Assembly: GCA_030447785.1 (NCBI GenBank)
Contig: JAUJOF010000020.1
Location: forward strand, 1-35,812
Reading direction: 5' to 3'
Source of the DNA: Solirubrobacteraceae bacterium
Lineage (GTDB): Bacteria; Actinomycetota; Thermoleophilia; Solirubrobacterales; Solirubrobacteraceae
Length of the DNA: 35,812 bases
Shown here: positions 22,751-30,500 of the stretch, one piece after another
How the letters are laid out: every line of letters begins with the position of its first letter
Numbering within the stretch: position 1 is the first letter of the stretch
The notes under the pieces: generated by a model
Database searches by the model: none
What the model saw: only the letters and a program-made list of their open reading frames with translations
What the model was told of the DNA's origin: nothing
Translations under genes and position numbers: made by a program

Positions 22751-24258
22751 ACGCCGAGCAGGCCGCGCAGCTCGCGCCCAAGCTCGAGGTGATCGCCGGT
22801 GGTGCCGACGCGCCGCGGACCGCCCCGACGGACCTGGGCAACGCCGAGCTGTTCGTCCACGTGCACGGCAGCCGGCTGCGTTGGGTCGCCGAGCGCCGGC
22901 GCTGGATCGTCTGGCAGGGTGGGCGCTGGCGCCTTGACGTAACCGGCGAGGCCGAGCGCGCCGCCAAGCTGACTGCCAAGCTGCTGCTCGAGCGGGCTGC
23001 CGGCATCGAGGACGCCACCGAGCGCGCGAAGGCGGCGAAGTGGGCGGCCAGCTCGCAGAGCGAGCCGCGGATTCGCGCCATGCTCACCCTCGCGCGCACC
23101 GAGCCGCAGATCGCACTTAGCGAGGGCGACCTCGACGCCGACCCGTTCCTACTGGCCTGCGCCAACGGCACCCTCGACCTGCGCACCGGCGGGCTGCGCC
23201 CCGCCGACCCCGCCGACCTGCTCACCCGCGGCACCGACGTGGCCTACGACCCGCGGGCGCGTTGCCCGCGCTGGGAGCGCTTCCTTCACGAGGTGTTCGC
23301 CGCTGACCGGGAGCTCGTCGCCTTCGTGCATCGCCTGGTGGGCTATGTCCTGACCGGCGACACCCGCGAGCACCTGCTCGCCGTCCTGCACGGCGCCGGC
23401 TGCAACGGCAAGAGCACCCTGCTCGAGGTTCTAAAAGCGCTGTTGGGCGACCTGGCGACCACGTCCGCCTTCGACACCTTCACCCGGGGCCGTGGCGACC
23501 GCGGCCCGCGCAACGACCTCGCGCGCCTGCGCGGCGCTCGGCTGGTCACCGCCTCAGAGTCGGGCGAGGGCAAGCGCCTCGATGAGGCGACCGTCAAGGA
23601 GATCACCGGCGGGGACACCATCGCCGCGCGCTTCCTGTTCGGCGAGCACTTCGAGTTCACCCCGACGTTCAAGCTGCTGTTGGTCACCAACCACCGTCCG
23701 CGCGTCGACGGCGACGACGACGCGATCTGGCGCCGGCTGCGCCTGGTGCCCTTCGAGCGCAGCTTCGAGGGCTGTGAAGACCGCGACTTGGGTGGCACCC
23801 TGCGCGCCGAGCTGCCCGGCGTGCTCGCCTGGGGGGTGCGCGGCTGCCTCGAGTGGCAGCGCGACGGCCTGGGCAACGCGGGCGCCGTCACGCGCGCTAC
23901 CGCCGACTACCGAAGCGAGGAGGACTCCCTCGGCGCGTTCCTGACTGAGCGCTGCCACCACCACGGCGTCGTCAGCGCCGCCGACCTGCGCACCGCCTAC
24001 GAGCACTGGTGCGGCGAGATCGGTGAGCGCCCACTTGCCGCCAATGCACTCGGCCGGCGCCTTGCTCGCCGAGGCATCGAGGCCCGTCGGGCTACCGGCG
24101 GGAAGCGCGTCTACGAGGGGCTCTGCCTGACCGATAGTGACGGCAGTGACGGCAGTGACGGCACATTCTGTAACTCGCCCTATACGCCCGCACGCGAGGG
24201 ACTTTCCGAATCTGCCGTCACTAACCGTCATCCGTCACTCGCAGGGGCACACGCATGA
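22747..24258 (+). CDS. D5-like primase/SF3 helicase
   Basis: 503 residues. The N-terminal part resembles the D5_N domain (WRLDVTGEAERAAKLTAKLL, FLLACANGTLDLRTGGLRPA). The SF3 helicase core has Walker A GAGCNGKST (216-224), then RLVTASESGEGKRLDEATVK with ITGGDTIAARFLF, sensor LLLVTNHRP and IWRRLRLVPF. The C-terminal winged helix is also present (LGAFLTERCHHHG to NALGRRLARRGIE). Such proteins open the origin and act as replicative helicase in phages and satellites such as P4. The last 40 codons hold the iteron-like repeats. ATGA overlaps on both sides. Confidence 0.93.
   Translation: MNAEQAAQLAPKLEVIAGGADAPRTAPTDLGNAELFVHVHGSRLRWVAERRRWIVWQGGRWRLDVTGEAERAAKLTAKLLLERAAGIEDATERAKAAKWAASSQSEPRIRAMLTLARTEPQIALSEGDLDADPFLLACANGTLDLRTGGLRPADPADLLTRGTDVAYDPRARCPRWERFLHEVFAADRELVAFVHRLVGYVLTGDTREHLLAVLHGAGCNGKSTLLEVLKALLGDLATTSAFDTFTRGRGDRGPRNDLARLRGARLVTASESGEGKRLDEATVKEITGGDTIAARFLFGEHFEFTPTFKLLLVTNHRPRVDGDDDAIWRRLRLVPFERSFEGCEDRDLGGTLRAELPGVLAWGVRGCLEWQRDGLGNAGAVTRATADYRSEEDSLGAFLTERCHHHGVVSAADLRTAYEHWCGEIGERPLAANALGRRLARRGIEARRATGGKRVYEGLCLTDSDGSDGSDGTFCNSPYTPAREGLSESAVTNRHPSLAGAHA
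24136..24239. repeat. Iteron-like repeats (AGTGACGGC), candidate replication origin
   Basis: AGTGACGGC occurs three times in tandem (24136-24162). After 51 bp it recurs inverted as GCCGTCACT (24214-24222), followed by CCGTCA (24225) and CCGTCACT (24232). All are at the 3' end of the helicase gene. The spacer between the groups (24163-24213) is less GC-rich than the surrounding sequence. Arrays next to the initiator helicase are typical of replication origins. Confidence 0.5.
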
Positions 24259-24611
24259 CCGAGCGCGTCGAACTGACTGCCGAGGCCATCGAAGCCATCG
24301 CCCTTCGCGTGGCCGAGGTGCTGCGCGACGAGCCGACTACCGCTGGCAAGCGACTGCTCACCGCGGCCGAGGTCGCCGACCTCCTGAACGTTGCGCGCGC
24401 AACGGTCTACGAACACGCCGACGAGCTCGGCGCCCAGCGCCTCGGCCACGGGCGCCGGGGCCGACTGCGCTTCGACCACGACACCGCGCTCAACGCTTGG
24501 GCCCGACGCACCACGCCCTTCGAGCCCGCGCCTGAGCGCACCACTACCCGCCGGCGTACAACCGCCTCGCGAGCCGGCTTGCTCCCAATCCGAGGCCAGG
24601 AGGCCGCGTGA
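24255..24611 (+). CDS. HTH_17/excisionase-like DNA-binding protein
   Basis: 118 residues. The middle part is a helix-turn-helix of the excisionase/MerR type (LLTAAEVADLLNVARATVYE, then the short wing RRGRLRFDHDTALNAWARR, about 34-84). The family includes Xis proteins, which bend att DNA and turn the integrase toward excision. It is therefore the best candidate for the element's directionality factor, although it lies far from the integrase. A Thr/Arg-rich tail follows. ATGA overlap with the helicase and GTGA overlap with the next gene. Confidence 0.75.
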   Translation: MTERVELTAEAIEAIALRVAEVLRDEPTTAGKRLLTAAEVADLLNVARATVYEHADELGAQRLGHGRRGRLRFDHDTALNAWARRTTPFEPAPERTTTRRRTTASRAGLLPIRGQEAA

Positions 24612-24790
24612 CCTACGAGACTTGCCAGACCTGCAGCCACACGTTGCTGTGGAACAGCGGACGCCTGCTGTGCCCGCACCGCGGCTGCACCAACCAGGCC
24701 GAGCCCGGCTTTTTGGGCGTAGGTGCCGCAGACACCCCGCAGTCGCCGCATCCCCCTCCGAGAAAAATCGGGGGGGTGACCTCCCGATGA
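24608..24790 (+). CDS. Zinc-ribbon microprotein 1
   Basis: 60 residues from a GTG overlapping the upstream stop. C-x2-C-x12-C-x4-C (CQTC ... CPHRGC, Cys6, 9, 22, 27) forms a zinc ribbon. The rest (GFLGVGAADTPQSPHPPP) is disordered-looking. Two other proteins of this operon, at 25355 and 25762, have exactly the same Cys spacing. The function is unknown; DNA, RNA or protein binding is possible. Confidence 0.65.
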   Translation: MTYETCQTCSHTLLWNSGRLLCPHRGCTNQAEPGFLGVGAADTPQSPHPPPRKIGGVTSR

Positions 24791-25197
24791 GGAGCCGGTT
24801 CTCGCAGGAGATCGCGGACTCCATCGTCGAGGGCGTCCGCGATGGCTTGACGATCGGCGAGGCGGCCGAGCGGAGTGGCGTGGCCGAGGGGACCATCAGG
24901 AACTGGCTCTCGGAGGGTCGTGCCGCCCGCGACGCGGAGCACAGCGCATTCGCGAGCGCTGTCGACGCGGCCCGTGAGTATGCGGCCAGCGCGGAGGTGA
25001 GCGAGCAGGAGTTTCACGAGCGCTTGGCCCGCGCCGTCCGCAGCGGCTCCATCCAAGCGCTGCGGCTCTGGTGGAGCATCCACGGCCAGGACCGCGACGA
25101 GGAGCGCCCGGAGAGCAAGCTCGACCGCCTGATCGCCCGCCGCAACGCGCGCCTCAGAACTCTCGACAACGGCTCCGGAGAGGGAGAGGCAGCATGA
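24787..25197 (+). CDS. HTH protein, possibly small-terminase-like
   Basis: 136 residues from an ATG overlapping the upstream stop. The N-terminal HTH is FSQEIADSIVEGVRDGLTIG followed by EAAERSGVAEGTIRNWLSEG. The C-terminal region is charged and helical (EFHERLARAVRSGSIQALRL to ESKLDRLIARRNARL). This layout, a DNA-binding N-terminus with a helical oligomerisation tail, is seen in small terminase subunits, which choose the DNA to be packaged. Other HTH adaptors also look like this. If it is a TerS, the absence of a large subunit here would match packaging satellites. Low certainty on function. Confidence 0.55.
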   Translation: MRSRFSQEIADSIVEGVRDGLTIGEAAERSGVAEGTIRNWLSEGRAARDAEHSAFASAVDAAREYAASAEVSEQEFHERLARAVRSGSIQALRLWWSIHGQDRDEERPESKLDRLIARRNARLRTLDNGSGEGEAA

Positions 25198-25358
25198 CAA
25201 CGACCGAAGGGAGGCGGCGCATGACCGCCAGCACGATCCATCGCAAGCTTCAGCGCCTCGAGGTGCGGATCGCATGCGGTGATCACCACCTGAGGGCATT
25301 CCGCCGCAGCCTCCACAGGCAGCTGCGGGCCATTGAGCGCAGGGGCGCTGGTCGATGA
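25194..25358 (+). CDS. Small basic protein
   Basis: 54 residues, very rich in Arg and His (STIHRKLQRLEVRIACGDHH, FRRSLHRQLRAIERR), likely one long basic helix. ATGA overlaps at both ends support it as a gene. An internal ATG at 25221 is also possible as start. No family is recognised; nucleic-acid binding is plausible from its charge. Confidence 0.5.
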   Translation: MTTTEGRRRMTASTIHRKLQRLEVRIACGDHHLRAFRRSLHRQLRAIERRGAGR

Positions 25359-25762
25359 TGGGACGGATCTTCAAGCGCCGTTGCGGCGCGTGCGGCAGCG
25401 AATTGCTGCGCACCGACAGTGGACCGATCTGCCCTGACTCGCACTGCGCCGCTAGCCCGATCGCGTCGCCTGGGCCACCGCCTGAGCTCGTGCGTGACGC
25501 GCAGCTGCGCGCTGCAGGCTACGTGCCGGCGTCACCGATCCGGCCCGCGATGCCGACGCTGAAGAGGCCGCTCCCGCCGGAAGTACCCGAGCCGCCGCCG
25601 CCAAAGTCGCCGGCGGAGCGGCGCGCTGACGACATGCGGTGGGCGCGGGGGCACCTGGAGCTGCTCAACCGTGGCAAGAGCGCGAGCGGCGTGCCTCGCG
25701 GTGGCGGCGTGCGGGCGGCGTGGCGCGGAGATACGATCGAGCGCCGGGGCGGTGGCCGCTGA
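25355..25762 (+). CDS. Zinc-ribbon protein 2 with Pro-rich linker
   Basis: 135 residues. The zinc ribbon C-x2-C-x12-C-x4-C (CGAC ... CPDSHC, about residues 10-32) has the same spacing as the proteins at 24608 and 25762. It is followed by AASPIASPGPPP, a Pro-rich middle (LPPEVPEPPPPKSP) and a basic C-terminal helix region. No known family beyond the ribbon. It overlaps both neighbours, so it is translated with them. Confidence 0.6.
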   Translation: MMGRIFKRRCGACGSELLRTDSGPICPDSHCAASPIASPGPPPELVRDAQLRAAGYVPASPIRPAMPTLKRPLPPEVPEPPPPKSPAERRADDMRWARGHLELLNRGKSASGVPRGGGVRAAWRGDTIERRGGGR

Positions 25763-25995
25763 TGGACTCCGGGTCTCCCAAGATCTGCTCGGAGTGCGGG
25801 GTAGAGAAGATCGACCTCGACGGCCAGTTGCAGTGCCCGACCGCGAGTTGTCCGGCGAGCCCGGTGACCACCCTGGCGGTGCGCCGTCCGCCTTCGGTGC
25901 CCTACGGCTACATGCTCCAGCCCGCTCAGCAGCATCCCCTGCCGCTGTCGGACTCTCAGCCGGGGATCACGGGCGCCGGCGGCAAGCAGTCATGA
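25762..25995 (+). CDS. Zinc-ribbon microprotein 3
   Basis: 77 residues. It has a zinc ribbon C-x2-C-x12-C-x4-C (CSEC ... CPTASC, about residues 9-30) identical in spacing to zinc-ribbon proteins 1 and 2, and a similar Pro/Ser tail (PASPVTTLAVRRPPS). Start and stop overlap neighbours by 1 and 4 bp. Function unknown. Confidence 0.6.
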   Translation: MDSGSPKICSECGVEKIDLDGQLQCPTASCPASPVTTLAVRRPPSVPYGYMLQPAQQHPLPLSDSQPGITGAGGKQS

Positions 25996-26609
25996 CCGAT
26001 CCCGGGACAACAGGGAGTTATTCGCGCGTCGCGGTCCACGAGGCCGGCCACGCCGCAGCGGTTTTCCTCCAGGGCGGGACGCTCACCTACGTCAATACGA
26101 CCGGGCACCCGTCGTCGCAGGTAAACGGGTTCATCAGCTACTCGGAGCACAGCATGGGGTGCGTGGCGTGCGATCCGATCGCCTCGGCCATCGTCGCGCT
26201 CGCCGGCCCAGCGGCAGAGATCTACTCGGATGACGCGCCCGTCTCGAACGATGGCGACGAGCAGCGGTTCCGGCGCTGCATAGGGCAGATGGCACACACG
26301 GCACTTGAAGCCTCCGCCCTCGAGACCTGGCTGCGCATCCGCACCCGGGACCTGATCGCCTCGCGCAAGTTCCGGGTGCTCCTCGAGGCGCTCGTTACCG
26401 TACTCCTCGAGCAGGGAGATCTCGACGGCGACGAGGCCACTGCTGTGCTCGAGCGCGCCGAGCGTGAGTTCGACCATGCCGAGAGGGGCCGGTCGGCCTT
26501 TTTAGGCGCAGACCCAGCGGACACCGCTCCCCTCGCGCGCGAAGAACAGTCCGCCAAGCGGCCTGCGTATACGCCCGCGCCGGGGGGGTGTGGTGCTCGT
26601 GGCTCGTGA
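25992..26609 (+). CDS. M41 (FtsH)-like HExxH metallopeptidase domain protein
   Basis: 205 residues. YSRVAVHEAGHAAAVFLQGG places the zinc motif HEAGH at 16-20. LAGPAAEIYSDD (70-81) resembles the GGRAAE segment of M41, and SNDGDEQRF (85-93) the segment that gives the third Asp ligand. No AAA+ domain is present, unlike FtsH, so it would be a free-standing protease. Such small M41-like proteins are found in actinobacterial phages and plasmids and their targets are not known. It might process an element or host protein. ATGA overlap with the zinc ribbon upstream. Confidence 0.72.
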   Translation: MTDPGTTGSYSRVAVHEAGHAAAVFLQGGTLTYVNTTGHPSSQVNGFISYSEHSMGCVACDPIASAIVALAGPAAEIYSDDAPVSNDGDEQRFRRCIGQMAHTALEASALETWLRIRTRDLIASRKFRVLLEALVTVLLEQGDLDGDEATAVLERAEREFDHAERGRSAFLGADPADTAPLAREEQSAKRPAYTPAPGGCGARGS

Positions 26610-26913
26610 CCGCGTGCTGACCGTCCGGGTGCCTCAGGGTGTGCTCGACCGCCTGGACGAGCTGGCCGCGCACCGCCGGCAGGCCCGCTCGGCGCTCCTG
26701 CGCGACGCGCTTGAGGCGATGTTGGCCGGCGGCGAGGTTGCGGGCGCCGACCTGCGCGACCCCGACCCGGGAGAGGGCTTGCGGCTGGTCGCGGCGCTGG
26801 CCCGTGGCGGCGATGCGGCTTGCGCGCGGCATTTGGCGTCGCTGCAGGAGCGCGCCCGACTGGCGGCCGGTAAGCGCGAGGACCCACTTGAAGACATTTG
26901 GGGTGCGTCGTGA
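26590..26913 (+). CDS. Ribbon-helix-helix (CopG-like) protein
   Basis: 107 residues from a GTG at 26590; 26593 or 26599 would also do. RVLTVRVPQGVLDRLDELAA, then HRRQARSALLRDALEAML, is a ribbon-helix-helix DNA-binding domain (about 8-46). The rest is helical (GLRLVAALARGGDAACARHL). It overlaps the end of the peptidase gene by 20 bp and the next start by GTGA. Possible roles are a regulator of the late genes or an orphan antitoxin. No toxin partner is obvious beside it. Confidence 0.65.
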   Translation: MVLVARDRVLTVRVPQGVLDRLDELAAHRRQARSALLRDALEAMLAGGEVAGADLRDPDPGEGLRLVAALARGGDAACARHLASLQERARLAAGKREDPLEDIWGAS

Positions 26914-27182
26914 CCTTGAGCCCGCCCGCTAGGGCGCGCCTGCGCGCTCTCGCCCGTGTGGCGGATGAGATCGACTGGCGCGACCGGCGCGAGGCGTGTG
27001 CGCGCTGGGCGCGCATCGAGCGGGTGGTCGCGGGACTGCCCAGGGGCGACGAGACCGACAGGGAGCTGGCGGGAGCGTGGGAGCGTGACGGCCGCGCCCT
27101 GCTGGACGAGCTGTTGGCCACCGGGCATGGCTTCGGGGCCCTCGATCTTGTGACGCTGACCGCGCCGGAGTGGTCCTTGTGA
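26910..27182 (+). CDS. Small helical protein of unknown function
   Basis: 90 residues from a GTG overlapping the upstream stop. Mostly helical and charged (ARLRALARVADEIDWRDRRE, RIERVVAGLPRGDETDRELA). No motif recognised. GTGA overlaps on both sides support it as a real gene just ahead of the tape measure region. Confidence 0.5.
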   Translation: MTLSPPARARLRALARVADEIDWRDRREACARWARIERVVAGLPRGDETDRELAGAWERDGRALLDELLATGHGFGALDLVTLTAPEWSL

Positions 27183-27502
27183 GTGCAAAGCCCCCGTTGC
27201 CTCCCTATTACCCCACGGCGCGCGCTGACGGGCAGGGCATCGACCCTGAGCACATCGCAGAGATTGTGGACGCGAACTTCGCCCTCGACCCGCACGTACG
27301 CTCGTGGCTGCTTGGTTCCGCGTTGGATCTTGAGGCGGAGGACTTCGTCACGCTGGTCGCTTACGTGGCACTGCTCCAGGCTCCTGCGCATGAGCATCTA
27401 CGCTGTCAGCGGGCCGGGGATGGCCGTTTGCACTGGGTCGCGTTGAAGACGAAGAAACAGAAGCGGGGCGGGCGTCACAGTCGCCGCCGCGCAGGAAGGT
27501 AA
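27179..27502 (+). CDS. Small protein upstream of the tape measure
   Basis: 107 residues from a GTG overlapping the upstream stop. The middle is acidic and helical (IDPEHIAEIVDANFALDPHV, LDLEAEDFVTLVAYVALLQA) and the C-terminus very basic (LKTKKQKRGGRHSRRRAGR). Its position directly before a tape measure gene is where phages encode tail assembly chaperones, but I see no frameshift signal or similarity that would prove it. Confidence 0.5.
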   Translation: MSAKPPLPPYYPTARADGQGIDPEHIAEIVDANFALDPHVRSWLLGSALDLEAEDFVTLVAYVALLQAPAHEHLRCQRAGDGRLHWVALKTKKQKRGGRHSRRRAGR

Positions 27503-27514
27503 GATTTCAGTCAC

Positions 27515-30500
27515 ATGCCCGCGCGCAGCAGAGAACTTCGCTTTCACCTGACCGCTGACACCCGTGGTCTGCGCCGGGGCCTGGGGCAGGCCGAGCGCAA
27601 CTTGCACGGGCTCGACCGCTCGTCGGCTCGCACGGGGCGGCGCGTGGCCAGCAACTTCGCGCGTGTCGCGGGCCCCGCCGGGATCGGCGCGGTCGGTCTC
27701 GGGCTGGCCGGCGCGGTGAAGGCTGGCATGAACTACGAGCGCCAGATGAGTGGCGTTCGCGCGGTGACGCGGGCCAACGGCCGGCAGATGCGTCAGCTCG
27801 GAGACCTGGCGATGAAGATGGGCGCCGATACCGCCTTCAGTGCCGGGGAGGCCGCCGGGGCGATGGGCGAACTTGCGAAGGGAGGCCTGTCGGTCGAGCA
27901 GATCATGCGCGGCGGGCTGAAGAGCGCGCTGTCGCTCGCCGCCGCGGGGGAGCTCGAGCTGGCCGATGCGGCGGCGATCACCGCGAACGCGATGAATCTC
28001 TTTGGGATGGAGGGCCGCGAGGTCGGGCGGGTCGCCGATGCGATGGCCACCGCCGCCAACCAGACCACGGCCGATGTGTCGGACTTCGGGATGGCCCTTT
28101 CGCAGTCGGGGTCCGTTGCCAAGTCTGCCGGGCTGAGCTTCACCGAGACGATGGTCGCCCTCGAAGCGCTGGCCGCTTCGGGGATCAAGAACAGCGACGC
28201 CGGCACGTCGCTGAAGACGGCGATGATCCAACTCATCAAGCCGACGGAGAAGCAGGCCGCGCTGGCGAAGCAGTTGGGCCTGAGCTTCGTCGACGCCGAG
28301 GGCAACATGCGCCCGCTGGAGGCCATCTCCGCGCAGCTGCGCGACCGCCTGGGTGAATATGGCACCGCGCAGCGCACCGCCCACTTGGCGACGCTGGCGG
28401 GCACGGACGGTGTGCGCACCCTGACCGCGCTGTACGAGGCGGGCCCGAAGAAGCTCGAGGCCTACGAGAAGGGCCTGCTGCGTACCGGGTCGGCTGCGGA
28501 GACTGCGCGCATCAAGCAGGACAACTTCGCCGGCGACATGGAGAAGTTCCGGGGGAGCTTGGAGACCGTCGGGATCGCCCTCTACGGCAAGTTCCAGACC
28601 CCGATGCGCGACGTCCTCCAGGACGTCACCAAGTGGGTCAACATCGCCGGTCGCGACCTGGACGACTTCTTCGAGACCGTCGCGCAGGACCCCAAGTTCA
28701 AGGGCGGCGACCTGGCCGACAAGATCGAGGTGGTCTCCGAGGAGCTTGAGCGTCGCGGGATTCCGCAGAAGATCGCGCGGACGATCGGTGAGGGCGTGGT
28801 CAGCGGCTTGGAGGTCGCCGCGAGGTCTGCCACGGCGATCGGCCCGCGGCTGGCCGTGGCGCTGGTGCAGGGCTTCCTTGAGGCCCCGGTGTGGGCGCGT
28901 GCCTTGGGTACGGCGTGGCTGCTTCGCAAGCTCGGGGGCCGGCGCGCTGCCCAGCAGGCGGGGGCGGCGATGGCCGGCAGCTTCACCACGGGGATGACCA
29001 CGGGCGCTCCCGGCCGCCGGGGGGCACCGCAGGGACGCCTGGGCAGGGCGCGGGGCGCGGCGGGGCGTGTGGCTCGTGGTTTCGGTGGCGCCCAGGGCAT
29101 CGGCGTGGGGGCGGCCGTCATCGGCCTTCCTGAGCTGCAGCGCGTGGGCACCCGTGGCCGCGACAACCACGGACTTCAGGGTCAGAGCGCGCTGCAGCGC
29201 TCCTTCAGGAGGCTGCCCCTTGGGGCGGGGGTTCAGCGCTTCGTCTCAAGGTTGCAGGGCCGCAGCGCCGAGCACGAGTACAACCTCTTTGGCAACACCG
29301 CCGGCCAGCGTTTTCAGCGGCTGACCAGCCGCCGCGATCTCGGCGGCCTGCAGCAGCTTTCGGCCCAAGCGCGCCAGATCGCCCGCGACTTTCCCAAGGC
29401 CCGAAAGGAGCTCGAGCGGTTCGCCGGGAGCGTTGACCGCCAGCGCGGCAAGCTCCAAGGCGGCCTCAAGATCAACATGCGCAACATCGTCTCGGCCGCT
29501 GACCTGCGCATCGCGCTCGACCGCTTCCGGGATCTGCGCACCAACGGCGCGAAGAACATCCACCAGCTGCGTACCCGGATGGCCCTTGGCTTCAAGGACA
29601 TCAAGCAGGCCACCAAGGACGGCAGTGAGGAGTTCTACCGCCTGACCTCGGAGAACTTCGGGGCGGGCATCCGGGCGGTCCAGGTGTCGATGCGCAACGG
29701 GTCGATCAGCACCAAGTCAGGCATGCGTGAGATCGAGAGCCTGACCCGTCAGAACATGACATTCGCTCGGCGCAACATGAGCCGGCTCTCGTTCGCCGGT
29801 CGCAAGTCTCTTGCCCGCAACATGCAGGCAGCCGCCGAGGCCGTCAGGGAGCAGATGAACCGCGCGGGCGGAGCGACGCAGGAGGGGATGCGCAAGATCC
29901 GCCGCTACATGCGCGAGGCGCTTCGCACCTACGGCTTCTCAGCGAAGGAGGCCAGGCTGCTGGCCAAAGCCGGCGTGACGGTCAGCGACATCGAAGGCGG
30001 CGAGGACCTCCAGGCTGAGCTGCGCCGCGGACCGCAGGGCCTGCCTGCCGGAGGAAGGGCGACGGGTGGCTACATCGGCCGACCCGGCGAGCGTGGCCGC
30101 GACGCCGTCCACGCGGTCCTTGGCCGCGGCGAGTTCGTCGCCAATCGCCACCAGCAGCACCACATCGAGCAGGCGATGGCCGTCAGTCGCGAGCTTGGCC
30201 TCTCCCGCTACGGCTCCCTCGATGAGCTTGCGGGCGGCGTGAACACCCCCCACTACTTCGCCAGGGGCGGCATGGTCCGCGTCCCGGGCGACCCGAACAC
30301 GACGGGTGGCCGCGACCGGGTCAACGCGAGGATCGCCAACCAGGTCAGCTCGTGGATCCGCCGCTTCAAGATCCAGATCGGCTACGCGTACGACCCGGGC
30401 GGTGGCCACCAGTCGCCGGGGCACAACGTGACCGGCACCGCCTTGGATGTCGTCCCGGGCCCGGGTGGCTCGTGGAACACTGTCGAGGCGGGGCTGCGCG

